A stretch of DNA of 64,000 nucleotides from Phycisphaerales bacterium UBA854 (GCA_002295885.1 DBGM01000011.1:35196-99195), one strand, 5' to 3'; shown: positions 24,763-33,206, counted from the stretch's first letter. Numbers and translations are program-made. Notes: generated by a model not told the origin, from the sequence alone.

Positions 24763-25588
24763 ACCAGCCCACCAGCGCGCAGACCGGCAATCTGAGGTCG
24801 ACGAAGTCGCGCCACGCATCGGGTCGCACGACTGCCTGCAGTACGACCATGCTCAGTACGAACACGGCGGACCAGACGATCCCGTCGGCCGTCGGAATCA
24901 CCCCCACCGCCGCGGCCACGAAGAGCGGAATGACCACCACGCACTCCAGCGCGACGGCCAGCAGGCTGGTGCTCCTCGCACCGATCCACAGGGGCAGGGT
25001 GCGGGTCTCGGTGCAGGCGTCGACGCTTCGATCGTCGATGTCGCAAAGCATCGCGTCGATCATGACGACGCCGCACAGACAGAACGACACCGGAAGCAGT
25101 CGGGCAGGAACGAACCCGCATCCGGGAAGCACCAGTGCGAGGGAGAGGGCGGTGATCGCCGCTCCCACGATCATGTTCTTGAGCACCAACCGGTCGCGGG
25201 GCTGGTTGCCGGCTGAACCGGCGCCGTAGAACATCGCTCCGACCGGAGCCGCGACCACCAGCAGCGACGCGAACGGATCCACCAGCCACGTCGCCACCAT
25301 CGCCTGCGCGCAGAATCCGACCATCACGAGACTCTGCAGGCGGGGGTGCTCCGCGAGATAGGAGTTGCGGGGCGACGAGGCCCTCGCGAGCTCCGCCCGG
25401 CGACGCCGGTGGAGCGCGTAGACGAACATCGCGATGCTGAAGGCCGCCCAGACCGGAAGGAACAGTCGATCCGCGTCGCCTCCCAGGAGCAGCCCCGCCA
25501 GGAACGTGCACCCCGCGACGTAGCAACCGGACCAGAACGAGATGTACCCGCCCAGGGCAAACGGTCTCGGATGGATTGCGGTCTCCAT
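24728..25588 (-). CDS. UbiA-superfamily-like integral membrane protein
   Basis: The 286-residue protein has about seven to eight hydrophobic segments. It retains a second aspartate-rich block CDIDDRSVDACTETRTLPLW, which resembles the UbiA DxxxD...T.P motif. The first NxxxD motif is not recognisable (YALHRRRRAEL stands near its place). It may be a divergent prenyltransferase or a member that lost activity. It lies just downstream of an anti-sigma factor gene. Confidence 0.7.
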   Translation of the reverse strand: METAIHPRPFALGGYISFWSGCYVAGCTFLAGLLLGGDADRLFLPVWAAFSIAMFVYALHRRRRAELARASSPRNSYLAEHPRLQSLVMVGFCAQAMVATWLVDPFASLLVVAAPVGAMFYGAGSAGNQPRDRLVLKNMIVGAAITALSLALVLPGCGFVPARLLPVSFCLCGVVMIDAMLCDIDDRSVDACTETRTLPLWIGARSTSLLAVALECVVVIPLFVAAAVGVIPTADGIVWSAVFVLSMVVLQAVVRPDAWRDFVDLRLPVCALVGWFILRMWSMPAT

Positions 25589-25607
25589 TCCGACAGTCTA
25601 CGAACTC

Positions 25608-26636
25608 TCAATCGGCTTCGGTCGGCTCGGCGAGGAAGACGGGGATCTCGATCATCGTGTCTCCCGTCGCCCCCTTCCATGTCCGCCAGCGGTCCCGGGC
25701 GCGGATGGTCTTCGACCAGCCTCCTTCATCGTCCGAAGCCAGATGATCATCCAGCAGCACCAGTTCCCCCCGTGAGGCCGCAACCTCATCGAGCACCTGC
25801 AGGAACGATTCGAAACGATCGAGCGTGATCGTCACCGTCCAGACGGCGCCGAGCCCCGCGTAGACGAACTGGTCGTCCATGGTCGGAACCAGGGAGGCGT
25901 CGCCCAGAAGGACCCCTTCCACCTCCAGCAGGAGCGGCGGCTCGAAGGACCCGCCACCGGCGGATGAAGCCTGCAACGCCGGATCGAGCAGGTCGGCGGC
26001 GGACGCATTGACCAGCAGCGTCGCATCGGTGCGAAGAGCCAGCAGCCGCAGCATGGCCAGCATGTCGTCGTCGTCCGCAAGGGGCAGCACCAACGCCAGC
26101 GGCTCCGGTTCGATCAGGTCCTCGGCCAACGGCATGACGCCGAAGGGGCCGCTGCGCAAGCCGCCCCCCACGATGTCACCGCCACCGATCACGTCGGGCC
26201 GGAAGAGATCCATTGCGTCGGGGTTGCGGACAATCAGGGGGGGTTGGGCCGGTGCGAAGATCCGCAGCGGGTTGATCATGACGACGGCGGCAAGCAGTCC
26301 AAGTCCGCACACGACGACCGCGGCGGCCAGAGCCGGCCGGCGAAGCCAGGACATCGAGATCGAAGGTCGATTGCGACGGCGGTACTGACCGGGCGAGGGT
26401 GCGGAGAGCAGTGGCCGCGCCAGGACCCGTTCGACCTGGGCATCGAGATCGGACGGAACCGGCGGATCGACGAGACGACCCACGAGCATCCGGTGGCGCC
26501 GCATGGATTCGAGCGTGCGGGCGAGATCGGGGTCGGAGGCGAACATCGCCTCGACCCGTGCACGATCCTCCGGGGCGAGGGTGTCCTCGACCCATCCCAG
26601 CAGCAGTTCGTCATGGTGTGATTCGTGATCGGTCAT
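25608..26636 (-). CDS. Transmembrane anti-sigma factor-like protein
   Basis: The 342-residue product has a soluble N-terminal helical region (about 1-95) of the kind that binds ECF sigma factors (DELLLGWVEDTLAPEDRARV). One membrane segment follows near 103-125 (ALAAAVVVCGLGLLAAVVMI), then a large C-terminal part outside the cytoplasm. The HxxxCxxC zinc motif of many anti-sigma factors is missing. The start overlaps the sigma gene stop by four bases (ATGA), the usual arrangement for a partner pair. Confidence 0.8.
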   Translation of the reverse strand: MTDHESHHDELLLGWVEDTLAPEDRARVEAMFASDPDLARTLESMRRHRMLVGRLVDPPVPSDLDAQVERVLARPLLSAPSPGQYRRRNRPSISMSWLRRPALAAAVVVCGLGLLAAVVMINPLRIFAPAQPPLIVRNPDAMDLFRPDVIGGGDIVGGGLRSGPFGVMPLAEDLIEPEPLALVLPLADDDDMLAMLRLLALRTDATLLVNASAADLLDPALQASSAGGGSFEPPLLLEVEGVLLGDASLVPTMDDQFVYAGLGAVWTVTITLDRFESFLQVLDEVAASRGELVLLDDHLASDDEGGWSKTIRARDRWRTWKGATGDTMIEIPVFLAEPTEAD

Positions 26637-27262
26637 CGCTCACCCGTCCCCTGCTCCTTCATCTCCTCGCACAGGGCTGCACGTGCCCTGAACAACCTCG
26701 ACTTGATCGTGCCCACCGGCACTTCGAAGATCTCCGCCAACTGCACGTACTCGACGGCGTGCATGTCCCGGAGCAGGATGAGCAGCCGCGGCTCCTCATC
26801 CAACGTTTCGAGGGCCTTTCCCAGAGCCCTCAACTCGTCTTCGTGTTCGACGCCCTCCACCGGTCCGGGTTCCCGGGATGGCACCTGATTTCCGCGGGTG
26901 AGCGTACGACCCCCCTCCTGCGGACCGGAAGCGGGGGCATCGAGACTCGGATGCCGCCTCAACTTCTGCTTTCGCAGGTGGCTCATGCAGGCGTTGACCG
27001 CGATCCGGTACACCCAGGTGCTGAACTTGGCCCGACGATCGAAACCCTCGATCCCGACCATGACCTTCACCAGCACGTCCTGCGTCAGATCCGCGGCGTC
27101 CTCGTAGTGCCCCAGTGTCCTCCAGCAGATGGACCAGATCCGCGGCTTGAACGCCGAAAGCAGGTCGGACATGGCCTCCTTGTTCCCGGCGAACCACGCA
27201 TCCAGCAGCGACTCTTCGACGGACGAATCGAACGGATCGGGTTGTGGTTCTGACGAAGTCAT
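26633..27262 (-). CDS. ECF-type RNA polymerase sigma factor
   Basis: The 209-residue protein has sigma region 2 (about 20-90, with HYEDAADLTQDVLVKVMVG and FSTWVYRIAVNACMSHLRK) and region 4 (about 140-200, with LLILLRDMHAVEYVQLAEIF and VPVGTIKSRLFRARAAL). Between them is a spacer rich in G, P and E. It is transcribed with a membrane anti-sigma gene, so it probably responds to an envelope signal. It is divergent from purB. Confidence 0.93.
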   Translation of the reverse strand: MTSSEPQPDPFDSSVEESLLDAWFAGNKEAMSDLLSAFKPRIWSICWRTLGHYEDAADLTQDVLVKVMVGIEGFDRRAKFSTWVYRIAVNACMSHLRKQKLRRHPSLDAPASGPQEGGRTLTRGNQVPSREPGPVEGVEHEDELRALGKALETLDEEPRLLILLRDMHAVEYVQLAEIFEVPVGTIKSRLFRARAALCEEMKEQGTGER

Positions 27263-27287
27263 GGAAACTGCATCGGGCCGTTTCGTG

Positions 27288-27293
27288 TAGAAT
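27288..27293 (+). promoter_or_regulatory. Candidate -10 element (TAGAAT) for purB
   Basis: TAGAAT lies 115 bases before the purB start, in the 146-base gap divergent from the sigma factor gene. Seventeen bases upstream is GAAACTG, which is no sigma-70 -35 but loosely recalls the GGAAC used by ECF factors. Autoregulation by the neighbouring sigma factor is only a guess. Confidence 0.35.
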
Positions 27294-27408
27294 GCCCCGT
27301 TCTGGAGAGCAGGGTGAGATATTCGATGGAATCATCCTAGCCACCAAGTTCCACGGTCCGGTCCCGTCCACCGGCGACCCCACCTCAGGCCCCAGGAGCC
27401 CACGAACC

Positions 27409-28842
27409 ATGGAATCCAGCGATCGATACCAATCTCCGCTGCAGGCCCGGTACGCCTCCCGTCCCATGCAGGAACTCTGGTCCGACCGGAACCGCTTCAC
27501 GACCTGGCGACGACTCTGGCTCGCCCTCGCCAAGGGCGAACAGTCGCTGGGCCTCGACATCACCGACGCGCAGATCGCCGCCCTCGAAGCAAACCTGGAC
27601 AACCTCGACCTCGACGCGGCGCAGGCCTACGAGGCCAAGTTTCGCCACGACGTGATGGCCCATGTGCACGCTCTGGGCGATCAGGCCCCGGAGGCGCGCG
27701 GCATCATTCATCTGGGCGCGACCAGCCAGTTCGTCAACTGCAACACGGAACTGATCATCCTCCGCGACGCCCTGACCATGATCGCCGGCAAGGTTGCGCA
27801 GGTCGTACTCGCACTCGGAACCTTCGCGGACGCCTGGAAGCAGCTGCCGGTGCTGGGATTCACCCACTACCAGCCGGCCCAACCCACGACGGTCGGCAAG
27901 CGGGCCACCGTCTGGGCCCAGGATTTCGCGATGGCCCTGGAGGATCTCGAGCACCGCATCGAGACCATGTGCTTCCGCGGTGTGAAGGGGGCCACGGGAA
28001 CCCAGGCCTCGTTCCTGGCCCTGTTCGACGGCGACCACGAAAAGGTCGAACAGCTCGACCGGTTCGTCACCGAACAGATGGGATGGGAGGCCGATCGTCG
28101 ATTCGTCGTCACGGGACAGACCTACCCCCGCCTGCTCGACGCGCAGATCCTGGGCTCACTGGCGCTGGTGGCCTCCGCCGCCCACCGGCTGGCGACGGAT
28201 GTCCGTCTGCTCGCCAACCGCCGGGAGGTCGAGGAGCCGTTCGAGTCGACGCAGATCGGTTCATCGGCGATGGCCTACAAGCGCAATCCCATGCGGAGCG
28301 AACGCATCTGCGCTCTGTCGCGGTTCGTGATGAATCTCCCCGCCAACGCCTACCAGACGGCCGCGGTGCAGTGGTTCGAACGCACCCTGGATGATTCCGC
28401 CAATCGGCGACTCGTCCTGCCCGAGGCCTGCCTCGCCCTCGACGGGACCCTGGATCTGCTGATCAACATCACCAACGGAATGGTCGTGCACGAACCGGTC
28501 ATCACCGCCAATCTGATGGCCGAACTGCCCTTCATGATGACCGAAGACCTGCTGATGGCCGCCGTGCAGGCCGGCGGGGACCGGCAGGAACTGCACGAGG
28601 TCATCCGATCCCTTTCGATGGAGGCCGCGGCATCGGTGAAGCAGGGAGGCCCGAACGATCTGCTGGATCGGCTGCGTACGGACTCCCGGTTCTCCGGCCT
28701 GGATCTCGACACTCTGGCCGATCCGGGCCTGTTCGTGGGTCGAGCCCCCCAGCAGGTGGACCAGTTCATGGAATCGGTGGTCGCCCCCATCGCCTCCCGC
28801 TGGGGCTCGGTGGCGACAAATCAGGTCGAGCTACGGGTCTAG
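27409..28842 (+). CDS. purB: Adenylosuccinate lyase
   Basis: PurB cleaves SAICAR and adenylosuccinate in purine synthesis. The 477-residue protein has the fumarase/aspartase superfamily blocks: LGATSQFVNCNTELI, GFTHYQPAQPTTVGKRATVW, the catalytic signature IGSSAMAYKRNPMRSERIC, and ALDGTLDLLINITNGM. The start MESSDRYQSPLQARYASRPM was chosen at 27409, with AGGAG about 11 bases upstream. The open frame extends further back with no supporting start. Confidence 0.96.
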   Translation: MESSDRYQSPLQARYASRPMQELWSDRNRFTTWRRLWLALAKGEQSLGLDITDAQIAALEANLDNLDLDAAQAYEAKFRHDVMAHVHALGDQAPEARGIIHLGATSQFVNCNTELIILRDALTMIAGKVAQVVLALGTFADAWKQLPVLGFTHYQPAQPTTVGKRATVWAQDFAMALEDLEHRIETMCFRGVKGATGTQASFLALFDGDHEKVEQLDRFVTEQMGWEADRRFVVTGQTYPRLLDAQILGSLALVASAAHRLATDVRLLANRREVEEPFESTQIGSSAMAYKRNPMRSERICALSRFVMNLPANAYQTAAVQWFERTLDDSANRRLVLPEACLALDGTLDLLINITNGMVVHEPVITANLMAELPFMMTEDLLMAAVQAGGDRQELHEVIRSLSMEAAASVKQGGPNDLLDRLRTDSRFSGLDLDTLADPGLFVGRAPQQVDQFMESVVAPIASRWGSVATNQVELRV

Positions 28843-29025
28843 AACCCCAAAAAACCGCCAAAATACCGTACAAAAATAGAACATTGACGTGTTTTTACGC
28901 CTTCAAGTGGGCAAAAACAAGGCCCATCGCCGATAGTTGCTCAACGGGGCCGGTGCGAAACACCCGTTTCGCCATGTACGGCCGGTCAAGCACCAGATGA
29001 CTCGTTTCCTACCGAGGGCCGATCC
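28843..29025. other. AT-rich leader region with hairpin before the Hc1 gene
   Basis: This 183-base gap is markedly AT-rich in its first 80 bases, which stands out against the GC-rich surroundings (runs such as CCCCAAAAAACC and ACAAAAATAGAAC). A perfect 7-bp stem GCGAAAC / GTTTCGC with a 4-base loop lies at 28955-28972. TTGACG at 28884 could be a -35 element, but I find no well spaced -10. It probably carries the promoter and leader of the small histone-like gene. Confidence 0.45.
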
Positions 29026-29193
29026 ATGGAATCATACGAACGACTGAAGAAACTCGTCGAAGAAGTCGCGGACGACGTCGCGAAGTGCGGTGGTGGCAAC
29101 AAGGCCGCCGGAACCCGTGTCCGCAAGTCGATGCAGGAGATCAAGGCTGCCGCCCAGGACGTACGCAAGGCCGTCCTGGAAGCACGCGACTGA
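29026..29193 (+). CDS. Hc1-type histone H1-like DNA-binding protein (55 aa)
   Basis: This small gene encodes 55 residues. It starts MESYERLKKLVEEVADDV and continues KCGGGNKAAGTRVRKSMQEI and KAAAQDVRKAVLEARD. This matches the N-terminal helical Hc1 family known from chlamydiae and planctomycetes (GNKAAGTRxRKxMQ core). Chlamydial Hc1 has a long lysine-rich tail that is absent here, as in planctomycete short forms. It is likely a nucleoid-compacting protein. No strong ribosome binding site is seen; GAGGG lies about 7 bases upstream of the ATG. A long hairpin follows. Confidence 0.88.
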   Translation: MESYERLKKLVEEVADDVAKCGGGNKAAGTRVRKSMQEIKAAAQDVRKAVLEARD

Positions 29194-29203
29194 CATCTCT
29201 TCA

Positions 29204-29252
29204 AATGGCATTCTGAACACGTCGAGACCACCTCTCGGCGTGTTCTGCCATT
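29204..29252 (+). terminator. Long hairpin downstream of the Hc1 gene
   Basis: The RNA can fold as AATGGCA, a 4-base bulge, GAACACG, then CGAGA, loop CCACC, TCTCG, and CGTGTTC with TGCCATT. This is about 20 base pairs including one G-U pair. It begins 10 bases after the Hc1 stop. The sequence after the stem has only scattered Ts, so it may act as a transcript-stabilising or weak termination structure rather than a classic intrinsic terminator. Confidence 0.6.
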
Positions 29253-29320
29253 CTGGTCCTCGGGAGCGAGGTGACGAACGCAGCGATGGCTTCTATGCTG
29301 CCAACTGCAAGGAACTCCCC

Positions 29321-29800
29321 ATGCCCACCGAACTGCTGTTCGACATCTCCAAGATCGACATGGATGCGATCGCCTACGACAGCGAGGCGATCTCCCAGTT
29401 CAATCCGCAGTCGGGTGACATGTGCCAGCTCGACCACGTGATCTGGATCGACGATGCCTTCAGCACTGCCGTGGGAGTCAAGCATGTTCGTGACGACGAG
29501 TTCTGGGTCCCGGGCCACATCCCCGGACGCCCCCTGCTTCCGGGCGTGATCATGATCGAGGCCGCGGCTCAGATGAGCAGCGTGCTCTACCAGCTGCGGC
29601 TCAAAGCGGACGAATCAAGCTTCCTCGGCTTCACCCGATGCGACAACTGCGTGTTCCGAGGGCAGGTCGTTCCCGGGGACACGCTGCACATCCTGGTTCG
29701 CGAACACGACTTCCGCCGACGTCGATTCGCTTGCGACGCCCAGGGGATCGTCGACGGCAAGCTGGTCTTCGAAGTCCGCATCACCGGCATGAAGATCTGA
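29321..29800 (+). CDS. 3-hydroxyacyl-ACP dehydratase-like hotdog protein (FabZ/FabA family)
   Basis: This 159-residue single hotdog-fold protein has the family active site FWVPGHIPGRPLLPGVIMIE, with His66 and Glu80 as the expected catalytic pair, and AAAQMSSVLY after it. FRGQVVPGDTLHILV is also typical. It probably dehydrates 3-hydroxyacyl-ACP in fatty acid synthesis or a related pathway. The ATG at 29321 has AGGA 8 bases upstream. Confidence 0.88.
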   Translation: MPTELLFDISKIDMDAIAYDSEAISQFNPQSGDMCQLDHVIWIDDAFSTAVGVKHVRDDEFWVPGHIPGRPLLPGVIMIEAAAQMSSVLYQLRLKADESSFLGFTRCDNCVFRGQVVPGDTLHILVREHDFRRRRFACDAQGIVDGKLVFEVRITGMKI

Positions 29801-29809
29801 GAACGGCGA

Positions 29810-30205
29810 TCAGCGGTCCGTCGGGACCGATGCCCCGCAGTGCATCCCGTTGGAGTGGGCGTCTACATTCACGATGATGCAGCCGGACCAGCCCCACCAT
29901 CCCCAGGAATACCCCCAGCGCGGTCCCGGCACCCCGTACCAGAACGAATCGTTCCAGTCCCATCCGGCGCCGTACGAACCCGAATCGACGTTGTAGACCT
30001 GGTACGGAGCCTGCCTGGCGTGTGCGTAGCGATCCAGCGCCAGAAGACCCGATCGGGTCCGGGCCGACTGACGCATGGCTCGATCGACCATGGTCATCAC
30101 CGGCGTAGCGGAGGCAGGAGCCGAGACCGGAGGCGGCATCGAGATGATCGTATCGGCGGTCACGGGGGTGCACAGCAGCAGGGCGATGCTTGCGATTCGA
30201 TTCAT
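29810..30205 (-). CDS. Small secreted protein with a Gly/Trp/Tyr-rich C-terminus
   Basis: The 131-residue product has a short signal peptide (MNRIASIALLLCTPVTA). Its mature part has a basic middle (DRAMRQSARTRSG) and an aromatic block near 75-110: GSYGAGWDWNDSFWYGVPGP, then RWGYSWGWWGWSG. The family is unknown to me. AGGAAGGA lies about 10 bases before the ATG, which supports this start over the longer frame. It could be an envelope or surface protein. It is divergent from manA. Confidence 0.75.
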   Translation of the reverse strand: MNRIASIALLLCTPVTADTIISMPPPVSAPASATPVMTMVDRAMRQSARTRSGLLALDRYAHARQAPYQVYNVDSGSYGAGWDWNDSFWYGVPGPRWGYSWGWWGWSGCIIVNVDAHSNGMHCGASVPTDR

Positions 30206-30273
30206 GGCGCTCGGGTCCTTCCTGGCGTATTGTACGAGGGACTCTGCACTTCTCCCACCGGAAATCCGCTTCG

Positions 30274-31248
30274 ATGACTCCCACACCGCTGACCTTCGCA
30301 CCGATGCTGAAACCCAAGGTTTGGGGAGGGATTCGACTCGCTTCCTACGGCAAGGATCTCGGGGCCATGAAGACCGTGGGCGAATCGTGGGAGCTGGCCG
30401 ATCTGCCGGACAGCATTCCCGAGGGGCGGTCCGTCGTGGCCGAAGGCGTGCTGGCCGGCAAGACCCTGCATTCGCTCCTCCAGGAGGATCCCACCTGGAT
30501 CATGGGGGACGCCGAACTCTCCCCGGAAGGCGGCTTCCCGCTGCTGATCAAGTATCTCGACGCGAGGGAGAACCTCTCGATGCAGGTGCACCCCGACGAG
30601 CCATGGGTCGCCACCCATCCCGGCGATCACCTGAAGACCGAATCATGGATCGTGCTCGATGCCGAACCGGGTGCGATGCTCTACAAGGGAATCCGCGACG
30701 GCGTCACCCGGGAGGCCTTCGCCGCCGCCATCGCCGACGGCACCGTGGTCGAACTCGTCGAAGCGGTCCCGGCCCGGGTCGGCGAGTGCCACGATCTGCC
30801 CAGTGGAACCTGCCATGCGCTGGGAGCAGGCATCCTCGTCGCCGAAATCCAGACTCCGAGCGATACCACCTTCCGGGTGTTCGACTGGGGGCGGACCGAC
30901 CGCACCCTGCACGTGGAGCAGGCACTGGCGTGCATCGCGTTCGAACCCGCGGCGGCGATCGAACCTCCACCGGTGTTCGAACGAGACGGCGTTCGCATCA
31001 CCCAACTGTCCCGAACCGACCACTACGTGATCGATCGAATCGACACCGATGCGACGAGCACCATCCACCTGGCCGCCGGCAATGCCCCGGAAGTGCTGAT
31101 GATGCTCGCGGGTCGGGGTGAACTTCCGCCCCAGACGACCCTGGAAACGGGCCGAACCGTACTACTGCCCGCCGCACTCCCGGGAGTCGAGGCCGCGCTC
31201 GCCCCCGGTGCGTCGATGCTGCGCGTCATGCTGCCGGGACACGACTGA
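30274..31248 (+). CDS. manA: Mannose-6-phosphate isomerase, class I-type
   Basis: This zinc enzyme interconverts mannose-6-P and fructose-6-P. The 324-residue protein begins with LKPKVWGGIRLA. It has KYLDARENLSMQVHPDEPW (zinc ligands Gln and His), KTESWIVLDAEPGAMLYKGI (Glu) and LPSGTCHALGAGILVAEIQ (His), in the family order. It lacks the helical insert of larger fungal forms. GGAAAT upstream is a weak ribosome binding site. Confidence 0.92.
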   Translation: MTPTPLTFAPMLKPKVWGGIRLASYGKDLGAMKTVGESWELADLPDSIPEGRSVVAEGVLAGKTLHSLLQEDPTWIMGDAELSPEGGFPLLIKYLDARENLSMQVHPDEPWVATHPGDHLKTESWIVLDAEPGAMLYKGIRDGVTREAFAAAIADGTVVELVEAVPARVGECHDLPSGTCHALGAGILVAEIQTPSDTTFRVFDWGRTDRTLHVEQALACIAFEPAAAIEPPPVFERDGVRITQLSRTDHYVIDRIDTDATSTIHLAAGNAPEVLMMLAGRGELPPQTTLETGRTVLLPAALPGVEAALAPGASMLRVMLPGHD

Positions 31249-31286
31249 GCACCGCTTCCGCGACGGGCCGCGACGCAATTATCGGC

Positions 31287-31304
31287 CTTGAAAAGGGTTT
31301 CAAG
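31287..31304. repeat. Perfect inverted repeat CTTGAAA-N4-TTTCAAG
   Basis: A 7-bp perfect inverted repeat lies 38 bases after the manA stop and 72 bases before a small ORF. A second GC palindrome (GGCCCC-CC-GGGGCC, 31351-31364) lies closer to that ORF. The first could be a weak manA terminator or a protein-binding site. Confidence 0.4.
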
Positions 31305-31375
31305 ATTTCAGCGACCCGTTCCCGATGTATTGGCCTGACCTGACCTGAGTGGCCCCCCGGGGCCGATGACCGACC

Positions 31376-31630
31376 ATGCATATCGAACCGACCAATCCAC
31401 TGCTGCTGCATGCATCATTGCGCTCCGGCACTCCCGCGGCACCGACGGCGCTTCGCCCGCCCGCCGTCACCGGCACTCCGGTCGCGGCCCGCGTGCCGGT
31501 GACGCCGGAGTTCGATTCCGGCTCCGTACCGGTACGGCCGGGAGCCTTCCCGATGTACACGCGCGCAGCCGACCGCGTCGAGGCCGCGATCCAGTCGCAG
31601 CTCGGACGGACGGTCGACGTCCAGGCCTGA
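31376..31630 (+). CDS. Small hypothetical protein (84 aa)
   Basis: The frame has the G/C-rich third positions seen in real genes here. Most of the protein is proline/alanine/threonine/valine-rich and probably disordered (such as APTALRPPAVTGTPVAARVP). It ends in a short helical segment YTRAADRVEAAIQSQLGRTV. There is no signal peptide or membrane segment. It stops 2 bases before the convergent proS stop. No function can be assigned and no good ribosome binding site is seen. Confidence 0.6.
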   Translation: MHIEPTNPLLLHASLRSGTPAAPTALRPPAVTGTPVAARVPVTPEFDSGSVPVRPGAFPMYTRAADRVEAAIQSQLGRTVDVQA

Positions 31631-31631
31631 T

Positions 31632-33155
31632 TCAGTAGCTCTTGCCCCAGACCACGCGCCGTGGGCTCGGCTTGCCGCTGAAGGGACACGTGCCCGGTTC
31701 GGGATCGTCGTCGATCGGCTCGCACAACACGGTGACACCGAGTTCGGACTTGATCTGCTCCTCGATTTCACGATCTCCGCAGAAGTGCGTCATGGCAAAG
31801 CCCGCGTGGATCGGCGTCGGCTCACCTTCGGGCGCCGTGAACCATTCCGTGAACTCCTCGCGGGTGTCGATCTCGCGAGTGTGCTCCTCGCGGTGCGCCA
31901 GTGCACGGTCGTAGAGCCCCTGCTGCATCTCCTCGAGCATCGACACGACCTCCTCGAGGAAGCGGACACGAGGCACGCCCTGCTTCTCCTTGGCGGGGCG
32001 ATCACGGCGGGCCATGAAGACGGAATCCTCGGCCATGTCCCGAGGACCGACCTCCAGCCGGATGGGTACCCCCTTCTTGACCCATGACCAGGTCTTCTCG
32101 CCGCCGCGAATATCACGATCGTCAATCTCGACCTCGATCGTGCGACCCGCGTACGGAATGCTTCGCAGGTCCCGGGCCAGGGTCCGGCAGTACTCCATGA
32201 CCGCTTCGGGATCGTCGGCCTTGAAGGTGATGGGAAGGATCACGATCTGCGCGGGAGCCAGACGCGGCGGCAGCACGAGGCCGTCGTCGTCCGAATGGGT
32301 CATGATCAGTCCGCCGATCAGACGGGTCGACACGCCCCAGGACGTCGTCCAGCAGTGCACGCGTTCCCCCTGATCGTTGAGGTAGATGATGTCCTGGGCC
32401 CGCGAGAAGTTCTGACCCAGGAAGTGGGACGTTCCCGCCTGGAGCGCCTTCCGATCCTGCATCATCGCCTCGATGCAGAGGGTGTCGTCGGCACCGGGGA
32501 ACCGCTCGGCCTCGGTCTTGCGACCGCGCAGGACCGGCATCGCCATCCAGTTGTCGCAGAAGTCGGCGTAGACATCGAGCATGCGCCGGGTGTGCTCGAC
32601 GGCCTCCTCCGACGTCGCGTGCGCGGTGTGCCCCTCCTGCCAGAGGAACTCGGCGGTCCGCAGGAAGAGTCGAGTCCGCATCTCCCACCGGACGACGTTG
32701 GCCCACTGGTTGATCAGCAGCGGAAGGTCGCGGTACGACTCGATCCAGCGGGAGAACGCCTCGCCGATGATGGTCTCGGACGTCGGCCGGACCACCAGAG
32801 GCTCGTCGAGTTCGCCGGCCGGAACCAGTCCGCCGTCGGGCCCGGCTTCGAGCCGATGGTGCGTGACAACGGCGCATTCCTTCGCGAAGCCTTCGACATG
32901 CTCGGCCTCCTTCTCGAGGAACCGCTTGGGAATGAAGAGCGGGAAGTAGGCGTTGCGATGCCCCGTCTCCCGGAACATCCCGTCGAGGATCCGCTGGCAC
33001 TGTTCCCAGAGCGCGCACCCCCAGGGCTTGATGATCATGCACCCACGGACCGGCGACGGCTCGGCCAGATCGGCGGCCTTGACGACCTGCTGATACCACT
33101 CGGGGTAGTTCTCGCTGCGAACGGGCGTGATGGCGGTCTTCACCTTGGCTGACAT
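31632..33155 (-). CDS. proS: Prolyl-tRNA synthetase, archaeal/eukaryotic type
   Basis: This class II enzyme charges tRNA-Pro. The 507 residues lack the editing insert of the standard bacterial ProRS and follow the short archaeal/eukaryal type: GCMIIKPWGCALWEQCQRIL, VVRPTSETIIGEAFSRWI, WQEGHTAHATSEEA and CWTTSWGVSTRLIGGLIM. The C-terminal zinc-type domain includes PGTCPFSGKPSPRRVVWGKS and ends in the conserved final tyrosine. ATG 33155 starts MSAKVKTAITPVRSENYPEW; no ribosome binding site is obvious. Confidence 0.94.
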   Translation of the reverse strand: MSAKVKTAITPVRSENYPEWYQQVVKAADLAEPSPVRGCMIIKPWGCALWEQCQRILDGMFRETGHRNAYFPLFIPKRFLEKEAEHVEGFAKECAVVTHHRLEAGPDGGLVPAGELDEPLVVRPTSETIIGEAFSRWIESYRDLPLLINQWANVVRWEMRTRLFLRTAEFLWQEGHTAHATSEEAVEHTRRMLDVYADFCDNWMAMPVLRGRKTEAERFPGADDTLCIEAMMQDRKALQAGTSHFLGQNFSRAQDIIYLNDQGERVHCWTTSWGVSTRLIGGLIMTHSDDDGLVLPPRLAPAQIVILPITFKADDPEAVMEYCRTLARDLRSIPYAGRTIEVEIDDRDIRGGEKTWSWVKKGVPIRLEVGPRDMAEDSVFMARRDRPAKEKQGVPRVRFLEEVVSMLEEMQQGLYDRALAHREEHTREIDTREEFTEWFTAPEGEPTPIHAGFAMTHFCGDREIEEQIKSELGVTVLCEPIDDDPEPGTCPFSGKPSPRRVVWGKSY

Positions 33156-33206
33156 GGGGGGAAGTATACGTGTTCCGATGCGATCGAGGCCGGCCGGCCG
33201 GGGTTC

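Noticed and set aside
28843..29025. tRNA or riboswitch in the AT-rich gap before the Hc1 gene
   Set aside because: No cloverleaf or conserved riboswitch core could be found; only one 7-bp stem is evident.
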